From Acanthochlamys bracteata (Eukaryota; Streptophyta; Magnoliopsida; Pandanales; Velloziaceae), in the NCBI GenBank assembly GCA_019914995.1, contig CM034137.1:1054001-1118000 (forward strand): a stretch of 64,000 bases of DNA, in the 5' to 3' direction. The position numbers and the translations under genes are program-made. The notes under the pieces are model-generated. The model was not told where the DNA came from and did no database searches. It worked only from the letters and a program-made list of their open reading frames with translations. Within the stretch, counting starts at the first letter, position 1, and every line of letters begins with the position of its first letter. Below are positions 1-11,614 of this stretch, piece by piece.

Positions 1-650
1 ATATGGATGCGTGGATGACCTAGAGAATATGTTATATGTTACATATATAATATTATACGTATGTATGTTGTGAATATGTGGATATAATATAGGTGCAGGC
101 ATGGAATTAACATGTTCATGTCATCCTCTCACGCATCCTTAATAGATTGGGCATTCAAATAGTAAATCAACAAAATAAGGTTAGGGTGTTGTGTGCTACA
201 TATCATACGTCGTAATTTTCTAATAAAGATTAGGTCAGTATGTGGTAATTTAGAGTTTCATAGGATCTGATCCGCTTTATTGTTGCATCTCTGACATATA
301 GAAAAATGGTGATAAAATAATTAAGTAATATTTTTATCTTATTCAAACTGTGTTCATGGTTTTTTTATTTTTTTTGGCTTTTCCTAGTCATTGTAAAGAT
401 GAGATGCGGTGGGCCAACTTTTGTGAATTGAAGTGATTTGAAGAGCGTATAACTCTCACGTATATGGCTCTGTAACTTTAGGAACTTGTTTTCTAATGCT
501 ATCTATATTTTTGGGTTATATTTATTTTTATTTTAAATTTTTATTGGTTTGGACGGCTATGAGCAGGCAGTAGCAATTGTGTTTGATTATTTGGTATGTC
601 TGTTTTATTTCTTAGTTAGGTATTTGATATGTTGAAATTTCGAATTTATA

Positions 651-1080
651 TATGGGGAGAGATAGGAACACTATTTTTTTAAATGCACTTTCGGACACTC
701 GCTCTTTAGTTTATGACCGGAATAATTTCTAAATTCTATTTTTATTATTGAATATGAAGAACTATGAGTTAAAAATATACTCATAAAATTTCAGCTTAAT
801 CTGACCACAAATTTATCTCCATCCAGTCATTTGATCAAGATGACAAAAAATAAAAAATAATTTAAAAATATATATTATATCATTTCTATCTTATTGATCA
901 AATGACTAAATAGAGATAAATTTATGGTCTGATGGAGCTGAATTTTGTAAATATATTTCTAAATTATAGTTCTTCATATCCAACGATGAACATTGAATTG
1001 AACGTCACTTCGACTATAAATCAGAAAAAGAGTGCCCGAAAAATCTCTAAAAAGAGAGTGCCACTATATCTCTCATTTAT
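651..1080. mobile_element. Foldback (long inverted repeat) MITE-like element
   Basis: The left arm (about 651-860) and the reverse complement of the right arm (about 870-1080) align over roughly 200 bases with scattered mismatches. Shared stretches include GATATGAAGAACTAT-like sequence, the block around ATTTATCTC and the block GTCATTTGATCAA. The arms are separated by a short AT-rich spacer. No coding sequence lies inside. This is the architecture of a non-autonomous foldback or long-TIR MITE. I could not define a clean target-site duplication, so the superfamily is undetermined. Confidence 0.75.
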
Positions 1081-1164
1081 CTATTAGTTATTTATTTGTA
1101 TTATAAGTCTACAAATATTTTCTCCAAATTGAAAAGGAGAAGTTTTGTTGAAATTTTAAAAGAT

Positions 1165-1370
1165 TCGGCAAGTGTTTACTTTAGATTTAGTTTAGAATAT
1201 TTATTAACACATTAGACACATTTTTAATATAATAAATAAAAATTTTAAAATAAAAATTTTCAGTTAAAATTTATTTTTTATTTAATTTTAAATTTTATTT
1301 TTAATACAATAAATGTATATTTTATATTTTATTTTTTATTTGAATTTACTTTTAGATAAACACGCCATTG
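1165..1370. mobile_element. AT-rich MITE-like element, decayed
   Basis: The segment is almost pure A/T and is bounded by GCAAGTGTTTACTTTAGATTT on the left and a partly complementary TTACTTTTAGATAAACACGCC on the right. It resembles the other AT-rich elements in this window, whose ends contain GCGTGTTT or its complement. The termini are not clean enough to fix the boundaries to the base. Confidence 0.4.
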
Positions 1371-1447
1371 CTGGCTAAACCGTAGGCAAGGTCAAGATTG
1401 GGTCTTCCTGGGTTTGATTAGGTTGGTGCGGTGAAGGCTAAAAAGAT

Positions 1448-1591
1448 TGGGCCGTGACATTTGCAAAGTCAAACAATTGCCGTGTGGATTTCTTAGCTGT
1501 CAAACTTAGAATTTGGCGCCCATTAGTTTATGAGTTGGGCCGTCTCCCATATGTGGAAACCTCAGAGAGGAAATTGGTTTTAAGTTGGGCT
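1448..1591. promoter_or_regulatory. Site II boxes upstream of the NOL9-like gene
   Basis: TGGGCC occurs at 1448-1453 and 1536-1541, and TGGGCT at 1586-1591, all within 270 bases of the start codon. TGGGCC/T (site II) elements are known TCP-factor targets in promoters of plant ribosome-biogenesis and growth genes, which suits an rRNA-processing kinase. The assignment rests on sequence match and position only. Confidence 0.5.
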
Positions 1592-1708
1592 TTAGCCTAT
1601 TTGTCTGATTTTGTCCACAGAATTGAAGCGAGGAAGAGACGGTTTAGCGAGCAGGTGAGAACAAGAAAATTCGGAACAATCAACGGCTCCATTGGCCTTC
1701 TTCTCGTG

Positions 1709-4700
1709 ATGATGGGCGGCGCTCCGGCCGCAGAAGTGATCATCCCACCAGAGTGGATGGAGGCGGCGGACGCTATTTCTCGTCGCTCCCTTACCTTCCC
1801 GCCGGTGGTTCTAATCTGCGGGCCTAAGAACAGTGGCAAGTCTACCTTCTCTCGCCACCTCCTTAACACTCTCTTGCAAAGGTTCTCTTCTTCTATTGTC
1901 TCCACTCTTTCATATTCATTCTATAGAACATCCATTAAATTAAAACTTTTCAATGAGATAGTAATGACTTGTTGTTGACTTGTTGATTTGTTGTTGTATT
2001 TTTAAGCTATGAGAAAGTGGGATACCTGGACACCGATGTCGGTCAACCAGAGTTTGGCCTCCCCGGTGTTGTGTCTCTTCATATTGTTGATGAAATTGTT
2101 CCTGGTAAGCATTATAGTGTGTAGAAGTTTGATTGATTTCTTGTTTGGTTGAGCTTGAATGTTGAGGTTTTGATTTGTGCTTATTTCTATATGTAGATCT
2201 GTCAACTTCAAGTTTTAGAGAACTAGAGAGGTATAACTTCTATCTATTTCTTTGTATTGTTAAATTTTGTTCCCTGAGCTTGGAATTCACTTCGTATATT
2301 TCTAGCTTATGATGTATGCATGTAATGAAAAGCTACGTAGGTCTGTGGTAGTGTAAGGCAGATAGGTGACTTCAAGTCTGTTCCGCTAGTATTTGAATCA
2401 GTGGAGCACCTGCATAAGTTGACAGGAGAATCTAGGATGCAACAATGCGGTACATGCAACATGTAGGTAGATTTTTCAAGTCGGAGTGAATTCTCTTTAG
2501 CCAGAGAATGTCCTTAAGAACTTATTCTTCAACATGCCAGGCTTGCAAAATTTTGCACTTGTTACATCTATTTGTTCAGAGAGTTGATATGATTCGACAT
2601 GACTTGCATGCTCTTCAGTGATTTTGCCTATAAATAGTAATACAAATTACTGTTCTTGGAAGCATTCAGGATCAGGTCAAATGACTGCAAAGGATTTTCT
2701 GGTTTTAAACAAAATGAATAGACAATTCTTGTTCCCAACCAGATTTGACTATCACAATTCTTTTTGTGAGAATTGAGTATCGCAATTATATATAGCTCTC
2801 AGTGAGAGTTAAATTCTCATAACAGCTGTTGCTGTGGAACAATTAGAAAACACACTTGTTAATTGCTGTCTCTTTTCCCAAAATCATGATGTTGACCTTT
2901 TGTTCTTCCTTTTTGATGATACAGTAGTTCATCCATTTATTGCTTCTCGGTGAATACATCAACATTATTGTTAATCTATACTTCGGTAATTTCTGAATAA
3001 TTTTTGGGGCAGATGCTTCTTCTTTGGTGATGTATCTTCGAAAAGAGACCCAAGTGCATATTTGACACACATTCGCCATTTAAATGATTATTTTCTGAAA
3101 GAGTATCATAAAGCTGATGAACGTGATCGGCATCTACCACTGATTGTAAATACTCCTGGATGGGTGAAAGGTAATTCTTCTTCTTCCCCGTGCATTTATT
3201 AATTCAAAGTTGTACTTATACAAGTTTACAAGCATTAGAGTTTCATAGACAGTTTGAAGTTCTGAACTTGTTTGTAATGTTTCAGGCAATGGTTTTGACC
3301 TTTTGGTGGATATGCTGAGGTGTATTTCTCCCACTCAAGTGGTACAAATACGCATTTCTGCAGAGAGGAAGAATCTCCCATTGGGGGCTTTTTGGTTGGA
3401 TCATAACCAGCATGAACCAGTAGAGTTGATTTACATATCTTCAGCACGCAGAGATTCTTTAGACAGATCGTAAGTTTCTATAGGCTTTTTGGTTCAGCAT
3501 ACTAAAGCAATTGTGTGGAAACTAAAAGGACGCGATGCCTATATATTTGAGCTAATTCTTTGTATGTGATATGACAGCATGCTCGTATGTAATAGCATGT
3601 TCAGTGGACCATGTAATAACTAGTGAGTTTGCTAGTCCTGAACCTTGCAGTGAGATCTCATTATTGGTTTTAGGTTGTTAGTGCAAAAGGATGCCCGTAG
3701 TATCAGAGACCTTCGCATCTTTGAGTACTTCAAACAATGTTTTCCAGAAAGTATGGGTATCTCTAGCAACAAGGAACTTGCCTATGCCTTGGCATCTCTT
3801 CCTCCATATGAAGTGTCTTTGTCAAGCATAAAGGTTTTGCATCTTCATTGCCAGGTATAATAGAAGTACCAAAATAAAGTGTTTTATGTATGAATATGGC
3901 ATTGATCTGGAATTAGATAATCCTATGAAATTTTACTGCAATTCTTTGTGCTGCATTCATACTTACTGTTTTTTCGAAGATAGGCATATCTTAAACCAAG
4001 TATGATGGATTGTCACAAACACTTCAGTGGACTATGAATGAAGTATCTTGTGCCTGGCAAGAAGCAGTAGATCAAAATATGTCTTACATACGATGAGCTA
4101 TAATCTGTACTGACCTGCGAATCACATGATTACAAATTTGATAAGTGGATTAGAATCATGCTAAGTAGTAGTTTCTGCTGCCATATTGATGCACTTGAAG
4201 TTGATGCTCATTATTCCTAAAGCAAAAGTTTCATATGACTAATATGTTGGGATGGTGCTTTTGTTACCCTGTTGTGGCCCTCCTGGTTGAATTCTATGTT
4301 TGATGCATAGTATTTTTTTCTTGTTTGACACATTCTTTCTATATCGATCGTCTAACTAAGTGATGCTATTCCACTGTAAGGTTCCACATAGTGAAATCTT
4401 TCATAGCCTGAATGCTACAATAGTCGGTTTGGCAGTTAGCAGTGACCCTGTGCTATCTCAAGGTTCCATATATTGGTGCGCTGGACTTGGTATTCCCCAT
4501 TATACCTTGCTGTTGACAAATATTTCCAAATCATTGACTATTAATTTTCTGCTAGAGATTGTTTTCTTAGTCTGCTTTCAGTATTTGCATTTTATTATAC
4601 ACATTATGTATAAAGATTCTGGTAACTTTTGAATTTAGTGGCAACTAGAGTTCTTATGCTAGGATGAGAGGTGGTCTATTGTTTGTCTGATGTTATTAAT

Positions 4701-5647
4701 ATGTTATTTATAATCATGGCCACATTTTGTCCTAGACTTTTTTTATTAGTATTGTCAAATTGAAGTGAATGTGTTGTTAATAACCTGCATGGGTTTTAGA
4801 ATTCATGCTCTTGAAAATGGCATAAGACATGATTTCTTGATTGTCATACTATTTCCTTATCTAGTGACCTATCTGATGTTTGATTAATTGCGCAATGTTA
4901 AAGCATCTCTAGTGTCTCAATCTAAGCAGCTTGTCATGTCTTTTGTAAGAAACAGGATACTATGTATTTAGTCAACTGTTTCTGAGAGACTCGCATAAAC
5001 ATTCCAAGTCGGTGTTCATCTAAGGCCATGAAAGCTTTAGTTTCTAAACTTATGTAAGATATGGTAGTATCTGTTGATTGCACTATGCATTTTAGGATGT
5101 ATACGAGTTCTTGAAAATACAATCCTCATTGTTTTAAAACTACCTGATTGTTCTTAGATCCAGGTGTTTAGGTGGGCAGCATATACATCTAAATCTACAT
5201 ATCCAAATTAGGCACTAACGAACAGCATAATGACATTTATGGATGTGCTGTTTTTCATAGTACATTTTCCCAAGTACATCGGTAGTTCTCTGTTGGCATT
5301 TTAGGATGTGCTTGATAATACTTGTCAATCTGATATCTAGTCATTATTCAGGTATTGTGCGAGCTGTAGATGCCACGAAGGGTCTAATTTATGTTATCAC
5401 ACCTGTCTGCTATCCAAATCTGGAGAAGGTTGATGTACTTCTTCAGGGTTTTATTGAAATCCCAACAGCTCTATTGCAGGTGAGTATTGTACTAGCTGCC
5501 CTCTTTAGATTTGAAACTGAAAGTTTATTTCGAGAAAGTTTGTGATGGTTAAGTCTTTGCATTTTATCTCCAACACAGGTTCGTGGATGTGTATCTCCGT
5601 ATATGTTGACGAATGTTTTAAACAGGCTACCAGATAAAGATTTCTAG
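1709..5647 (+). CDS. NOL9: Polynucleotide 5'-hydroxyl-kinase, NOL9/Grc3-like
   Basis: Nine exons join in frame: 1709-1881, 2007-2104, 2197-2230, 3013-3170, 3286-3469, 3674-3854, 4381-4489, 5352-5479 and 5579-5647, giving 377 residues. A Walker A loop GPKNSGKS lies at residues 38-45 and a DTDVGQPEFG motif follows near 66-75, both typical of the Clp1/NOL9 P-loop kinases. Later conserved stretches are VNTPGWVKG, HLHCQVPHSE and the C-terminal VRGCVSPYMLTNVL. NOL9/Grc3 enzymes phosphorylate 5'-OH RNA ends and act in pre-rRNA ITS2 processing in the nucleolus; that role here is inferred from family membership. The length fits the short plant form rather than the longer animal NOL9. The start is the first ATG in frame before the P-loop; a second ATG follows immediately. 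Exon 3 is only 34 bases. No break was found. Confidence 0.9.
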
Positions 5648-5898
5648 AAAGTTTAATGGTAAGTTTTGCCCCTAACCACATCGTGAGTATGAGAATAGCT
5701 GTGTTCGAAGATCTAGAGCAGTCTGTCGTTTCAGGTAGCTTTTTGTATAAGCACCTCTATGTTAAACTGGTTAATTTAATTCGTAGAAATAGAACCTGAT
5801 GAAAATTTTCTCAACTTTGCATTCAACTTTGTGTCTTACTTCTGACTGATTTATGATTACTTTATAATTACACATACTATTTTGTCGATCTGCATTAA

Positions 5899-6109
5899 AG
5901 GGTGCATTTAGCTTTTGAAGTTTTTATTTTATTTTGATAAACAAATTTTATTCTTTTTATTTTAAAAAATAAAAATAAATAATAAAATTTTACTTTGTAA
6001 AAGTTTATATATTTTTTAAATTTTTTATAAAATATTATAAAAATTTTACCAAAAAATATAGATTAAAAAATTAAAAATTATTATTTTGAAATATTTTACC
6101 AAACGCGCT
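5899..6109. mobile_element. AT-rich Tourist-like MITE
   Basis: The element starts AGGGTGCATTT and ends with AAACGCGCT, imperfectly complementary ends, and is flanked on both sides by TAA (5896-5898 and 6110-6112). The interior is AT-rich and non-coding. A TAA three-base duplication is the hallmark of PIF/Harbinger (Tourist) elements. Confidence 0.5.
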
Positions 6110-7094
6110 TAAAATAATTGTTTCTGAAATCAATACATAGAATTAGGACGTGTTGGTCGTTGGAGGTGTTGATTTTGAGATTTAATAGACCCAAAAACTA
6201 TGGTGTACATAAGGAAAAAAAAGAATTTGCAGAAAAATAAATTTATAGGGATTATATTTGCAGTAATATACGGATTAGTGTAGCAAGCAATTTCAGTTCT
6301 TGGTAGAAAGTATGCCTGCAATTATTGTTGAATTCTTAAAGCATCTCTGGGGAAAATCTTATTGATGGAACAATGACATCTACGAATTAAGGAACGTTTT
6401 TTATTTAATTAAAAGATCAAAATGGCTCCACTGAATTTGATATTTATGACGTTAAACCGCATCACGACTAACGCTCCACTAATCAAAATTTTTTTAAGTT
6501 TGTCGAAACACAAATGTATAAAAACAAAGTGACTAAGTTTTGTAACCATCAACACTTAGAAAAAGATTTTATTATAATAACTTACTTTCTTTCTCTATAT
6601 TTAAATTCTCTTATTTTATATATTCTAAAATTTTGTTTTATTTCTATTAAAATAATTTAAGATTTTATTTTATGTATTTAAATTATTATTTGAATTTTAT
6701 TTTCGCGTAAATAACTTTTCAGATGATTAAAACACAATCTTATCGGTCCAACATACATGTGTTTGCTGTTTGGGCCTTAATAAAAGCCCAATTACAACCG
6801 ACAACTCATGTAGGTGACAATCAGAGCCCAGTATCAGATACATCAAAAGAAATTTTAACATTTGAATTTGGTTAATTTACGTAAACTATCGTTTCGAATT
6901 TTATTTCTAATACTGAACTTTGTTCTAATAAAATTTTAACTTTAAACTTAATTTAATTTATTTTAAATATTATTTTAAATTTTATTTCTATCGAACTTTA
7001 TTTTGGCGTGCATTTGAAACACGGTCTTAAACGAACCGGCACACGCGGGACTCAATCAGGATAATATTGTCTCTGAATTGACTCGTGCTCATTT
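6110..7094. other. Intergenic region and promoter
   Basis: AT-rich, with no recognisable gene. TGGGCC at 6771-6776 is followed ten bases later by GCCCA at 6786-6790, an inverted pair of site II-like boxes, about 590 bases before the presumed start codon of the next gene. The pyrimidine-rich stretch from about 7090 is probably the 5' leader of that gene. Confidence 0.5.
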
Positions 7095-7359
7095 TTGTCT
7101 AAAAGCCACACAGACAGAGCTCGTCTTCTTCCTTGCTCTTTTTCACCTATCCTCCCTTTTTCTTCTTCAACAAATCTGTTCGATCCATTTGTTCACTTTC
7201 CCTTTGATTTGATTCACAAGTTCCATACACACGGTGCTTTTGTTTTCTTTCTCGACCATGGCTACCTTCTTCTTCGGCCTTAATTTCGATTTCTGAAACT
7301 TGCTAGATCACACTATTCCTTCAAATTCTCAGAAATCCATTTTCTCTGAATCTCTTCGG

Positions 7360-10058
7360 ATGAATGAGCAAATGTTAGACTGCTCTAAGGTTTTTTTTTT
7401 GTTTAAGCTTCATCTGTTGTAAGTCATTTTGTGCTGCTTTGATCTTTTCGTGATGTTTTGGTTTGGTTTGGTTTCTGAATTGCTAGAGAGTCGTGCAAAC
7501 AAAGGGCATTCTCTCGAAACAAGCCGTCAAGATTGCGAAACAGGCAGAGGAGCATGAGCGTTTCATCAACCAGGTTAACTATTTCAGGAAAGCATGTGCT
7601 TAAAGTTGTAGGATATAGTAGTTTTGTTAACAATTTCTAATTGTTTATCCTATTGCTGTTATTTTCTGTTCTTCAGGTGACTCATTTGTTGGGTGTGTTG
7701 GGTTTTGGTGCATTTTGCTTCATCCTTGGGGCTCGTGAGTGATGCTTTATTTGACAATGTAACAACCAATAAAATTAACCTGTAGACTTTTACTTTCCTA
7801 ACTTGTGCTGCTTTTATGATCAGGGCCTCAAGATGTGCCCTATGTGTATTGCTTCTTCTATGTTACTTTTGTTCCGCTTAGGTGGATATATTACAAGTTT
7901 AGGAAGTGGCATTATTATCTCTTGGTGAGCTTTCTTATCTTGTTTATGCGTATTGGTTTGAGTATTGGTATTTGTGTAAATGTTAATGCATGCCTATTAT
8001 AGTACTATTATTGAGTTCTTTTATTTCTTTTGGCTCACTGGATTGTTTGACAAAGTAACTTTCACACAGGACTTTTGCTATTATGCCAATTCAATATTCA
8101 TGATCACACTGCTTTTCTACCCTCGCAACGAAAAGCTGTTCATGGTTTGCTTTTCATTTGCTGAAGTAAGAATTCATACAAAATCTATTTATATAATCAC
8201 TTTATAAAAATCTCTTTTTACCTATGAAAATCTTGCAGGGACCGTTGGCTTGGGCTTTGATTGTTTGGCGATGTAGCTTAGTATTCAATTCTGTAGACAA
8301 AATCACTAGTGTACTTATTCATCTTTTGCCTGGTGAGCTATATTTCTGCATTTTTCATAGGAGTATTAAGAGAGAATAGTTTTTTTTTTTAAACTCAATA
8401 ATCTAGTTACAGCTGATTATGGTGTGAAAGTATCTCTATTGTTGTTCCCCTTTCCCAATCTTATTGCACTGTGCATAAAGATGACCATTCTTAACCATGG
8501 ACGATTTGTCTAAATTTCTAATTCTGTTTATATTGTCAGAAGACCATCCTATCTCTGCATTTTGGTATCATATCTTAGTAATGCTTAGTAAAAGTTAGTA
8601 TAGGTGGATCGTTTTGGATTAAGGGATTAGAAAATGTTTCTATTCTGGAACTCAAACACTGTTACATATTTAGCATAGGGTGAACAAATGCAAGCAGATT
8701 TATCAGATTTATCTTATTGCATTTTGCAACCTTAAAGGAAGTTCTGTTCTCTGTTCTAAATGTAAAAAATTTATGATGTCGTGCTTTAGTGACTAGGTTG
8801 ATATTATCCCAAATTAATGCTATGAATTATAATCAAAATCGGTATTTTTCTCCGAAAACCATACTTTGAAATTTTGATAGCAATTTACGATCTTTGACCA
8901 AATGTAGTTGCTTAAGACAGTCTACTTTTGGTGTCTGTTTGCCTGCTTAAGGTAGGAAGACATTGCATATCTAAGTCATGCATATTCATGTATGATTCTT
9001 ATGAATGCAAAAAATGACCAAGTTTGATATGACAGATTTAGATGAATTGTGCTTGGCATTTGGTGTATGGCACCTTCATCTTGATATGAGACAATTTATT
9101 TCCTTAGTTAATATGTCAATTACTTGAAACAATATAAATGTAGAACCGAGTTTACTGTCATTGGACCTTTAGCTTGTTAAAATTTCACGATTTCAGGAAT
9201 AGTATTCTTCACTATCCGGTGGTGGAATCCAGCAACCTTTGCTGCCATGCACCCTGAGGGAAGAGCTGCCAGAATCTCTTGGCCTTACGTGGAGGACAAA
9301 TCATACCTATGTACATGGCTGTTTGCAGTCCCTCTGGCTGTTTACAGTTTATGGCAACTTCTGTATTATCTTATTGTCAATGTGTTGCGGAGGCAGAGGC
9401 TTTTGAGGGATCCTGACGTCATGACTTCTTACAGGTCCATAATCTTGTTCTTATGATATGTTTTATCTGTGTTTCTGTTTCATTAGTTTTTGCAATTTAT
9501 ATTTGTAGCTTGCATTTCTACATGGATATTTCCCTTTTCTTATCTGCTTCGATCTGAAGTATTAAACAATATGTATAATTCCCAAATGTGTGACTCGATG
9601 AATAACTAGGGCAAGGGCATATATGTGAGTTTATTTCATCACATTTTGCAATATCAATATTTCTTCAAATGTGAAACACTTGCACGAAGTCATAGACGCA
9701 CAACATTCTTATGCGAGCTTAAACACAGTTGCTTTCCTCGTTACCATGCAGGGAATTGTCAAAAAAGGCACAGAGAGCAAACAACATATGGTGGCGCTTA
9801 AGTGGTCTACTTGGAGATCATAATCGGCCCACCATGTACATACTACTTCAAGCTGCTTTTACAGTAGCAGCAATGGCCCTAACAGTTCCAATCTTTCTGT
9901 CCTATGAAATGCATGTCATATTTCAGATACTAAAGGTATCTGCAGCAGTATGGAACGGTGGAAGTTTTCTCTTAGAAGTGATGCCAAGACAAGCTGTTCA
10001 AAAAGAGAAGTGGAAATTAGAGATGGAAACCATCTGTGAACGCAGAGAGAGCCAATAG
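7360..10058 (+). CDS. Glycerophosphocholine acyltransferase 1-like membrane protein
   Basis: Eight exons keep frame: 7360-7389, 7487-7573, 7677-7734, 7824-7924, 8070-8165, 8239-8332, 9197-9434 and 9752-10058, encoding 336 residues. Conserved stretches are [81 protein letters not shown] and [10 protein letters not shown], which match the GPC1 family (DUF2838; Arabidopsis At5g35460). GPC1 enzymes re-acylate glycerophosphocholine with acyl-CoA to lysophosphatidylcholine, part of phosphatidylcholine turnover at the ER. Six or more hydrophobic segments are visible. The 10-codon first exon (start at 7360) is inferred: it carries the only nearby ATG with a phase-compatible donor, so the N-terminus is the least certain part. 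The protein is somewhat shorter at both ends than I recall for the Arabidopsis protein. Confidence 0.87.
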
Positions 10059-10700
10059 TTCCTCTCTCCGATCTATGAATAGGGGATGTTGTGCGAGTAT
10101 CTACAAGGCCTAAATTATCAACGGGTTCTCCAAGAACGTTGAAAATTCGTTCATGCATTACGTTCTCCCCGTAGCGAGGTGAATTCTGTCTCGTCATGTC
10201 CACTTAGAAGTAACACAAGCTAGATGCAAGTCCCTCACTGGCCTGTACAACCAATGCTTGTTGTTTCTAACGTTTAACTTATGTCTATGTTGTACTGAAC
10301 AGCTTATATGCTCTCAGCAATTTTGACATCTTTAATCTTCTTAATTTTTGAGATTTCTAGAACTCAACGTAAATTTTCAGGTTTGGAATTGCAATGAATC
10401 TTTTATCAATATTCTTGTGCAATTCATTGTTGTGGCAAAGTTGTTTCAGAATATCTAGAATAAACAAGAACTAGCTAGTATTAAATTTCTGCAAATATTA
10501 TTATGCAGTAAAGTATTAAATAAATCTGGAAATTCAAACCTTGTCTAACATCACAGAATGAAAAGAGAACAGATACAGAAATAACACAACAAAGAAAGAC
10601 TTGAAAACGCACATTGTAGCAATAAAATATTGACCAACTTTCCCGAAAATTTTGGCAGTCAATTTGTTCCTATATAAGATCAGTTTCTAGTTACCGAGAA

Positions 10701-11030
10701 CTACTTTCCGGCTTTCCGGCGACTGTATAAGATCAGCATTTTTATTCTCGCTTCATCATGGTTGTGACTGCTTTCCGGCGAGCTCTCGCGCCCGTAAATA
10801 GAGTGCTTAACGATGAAGTCTTGCATTGTGCCACTGTCATCACCAAGAATCTCCGAGATACACAGCGAAGCTTTACACGAATCTTTAGTCTTATAAGAAA
10901 CCCACGTCGGTGGTAATCCATCTCTTTCATCTCCGTTGCAATGTAGTAGTTCTGATATCGTCAGAGATGAAGGGAGTACACTGCTACGCGTTGATTCTTC
11001 ATCAACGACGTCACTGGGCTTCTTAGTCAT
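10701..11030 (-). CDS. Small hypothetical protein, acidic/serine-rich
   Basis: I do not recognise this family. An open frame runs leftward from about 11171 to a stop at 10701 (up to 156 codons), but the upstream part has no ATG before an in-frame stop; the first ATG is at 11030, giving 109 residues. The frame contains three spaced copies of a short hydrophobic pattern, LSICKLL, LTISELL and LCISEIL (the first upstream of the ATG). The C-terminus is basic (YSRRKAGK). It sits divergently from the pyruvate dehydrogenase E2 gene, with TGGGCC boxes between them. An unmodelled 5' exon could supply the true start. It could also be a chance open frame or a pseudogene. Confidence 0.35.
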   Translation of the reverse strand: MTKKPSDVVDEESTRSSVLPSSLTISELLHCNGDERDGLPPTWVSYKTKDSCKASLCISEILGDDSGTMQDFIVKHSIYGRESSPESSHNHDEARIKMLILYSRRKAGK

Positions 11031-11393
11031 TGCTACTTGTTCTTGCTCGTCTCTGCAGTTTCCCTTCAACAATTTGCAGATGGAAAGAACCGGAACACCG
11101 CCGCCGTTGCTCTGCTCCGGTTCTCTACGGTTAATCTTCGGAGAAGATGGACGTGATGCCGGTGAAACCAAGAAGCAATTTTACAATCCAAGAGATTGCC
11201 GAGAAACTTGCAGTTGTCCAAAACCAATACGCGATCGCAATTAGAATTGAATACTGAAACTCTTCTATTCTATGCAATACATGGTAGATGTTTTGTTTCT
11301 GCAGGGAAACTAAAAAGCTTGTAAACAGAACATGCAACTAAAAATCGTTTGAAGAGTTCGCATCATTGCATGTTAATAATATTCTAACTAAAG

Positions 11394-11436
11394 TGGGCCT
11401 TGACAACAAAACTATTACGTGGGCCGAAAATGGGCT
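11394..11436. promoter_or_regulatory. Cluster of site II boxes, possible bidirectional promoter
   Basis: TGGGCC at 11394-11399, ACGTGGGCC at 11417-11425 (a G-box-like ACGTGG overlapping TGGGCC) and TGGGCT at 11431-11436 lie about 180-220 bases before the E2 start codon and between two divergent open frames. Site II elements are common in promoters of plant genes for mitochondrial proteins, which fits the E2 gene. Confidence 0.55.
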
Positions 11437-11614
11437 CACCAGTAAAATAAATATTTACCGAACGACCCGCTCGATCTAGCTAATAAACTGCTCCTTCTTC
11501 TTTAATTAACAAATCATTTTTTCCCAATCTTCTTAACTTGATCGGGCTCGTGATCGCCTCAGATCGCTCGCCTGACGAGGAAAACAAATCTCCTCCGTTG
11601 AGCCAGTGTTCCTA

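Larger units (their letters stand above)
1..1640. other. Intergenic region with two inverted-repeat elements
   Basis: No coding sequence is recognisable here. The stretch is AT-rich and holds a foldback element (about 651-1080) and a second AT-rich segment bounded by related inverted ends (about 1165-1370, GTGTTTA on the left and TAAACAC on the right). The last 200 bases carry TGGGCC/TGGGCT boxes and probably act as the promoter of the following kinase gene. Confidence 0.7.

Noticed and set aside
1454..1708. Upstream extension of the NOL9-like first exon
   Set aside because: It has no ATG and contains promoter-like TGGGCC boxes; the ATG at 1709 is better placed.
1597..1905. 102-codon minus-strand open frame
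   Set aside because: It is antisense to the first exon of the NOL9-like gene, with no recognisable protein.
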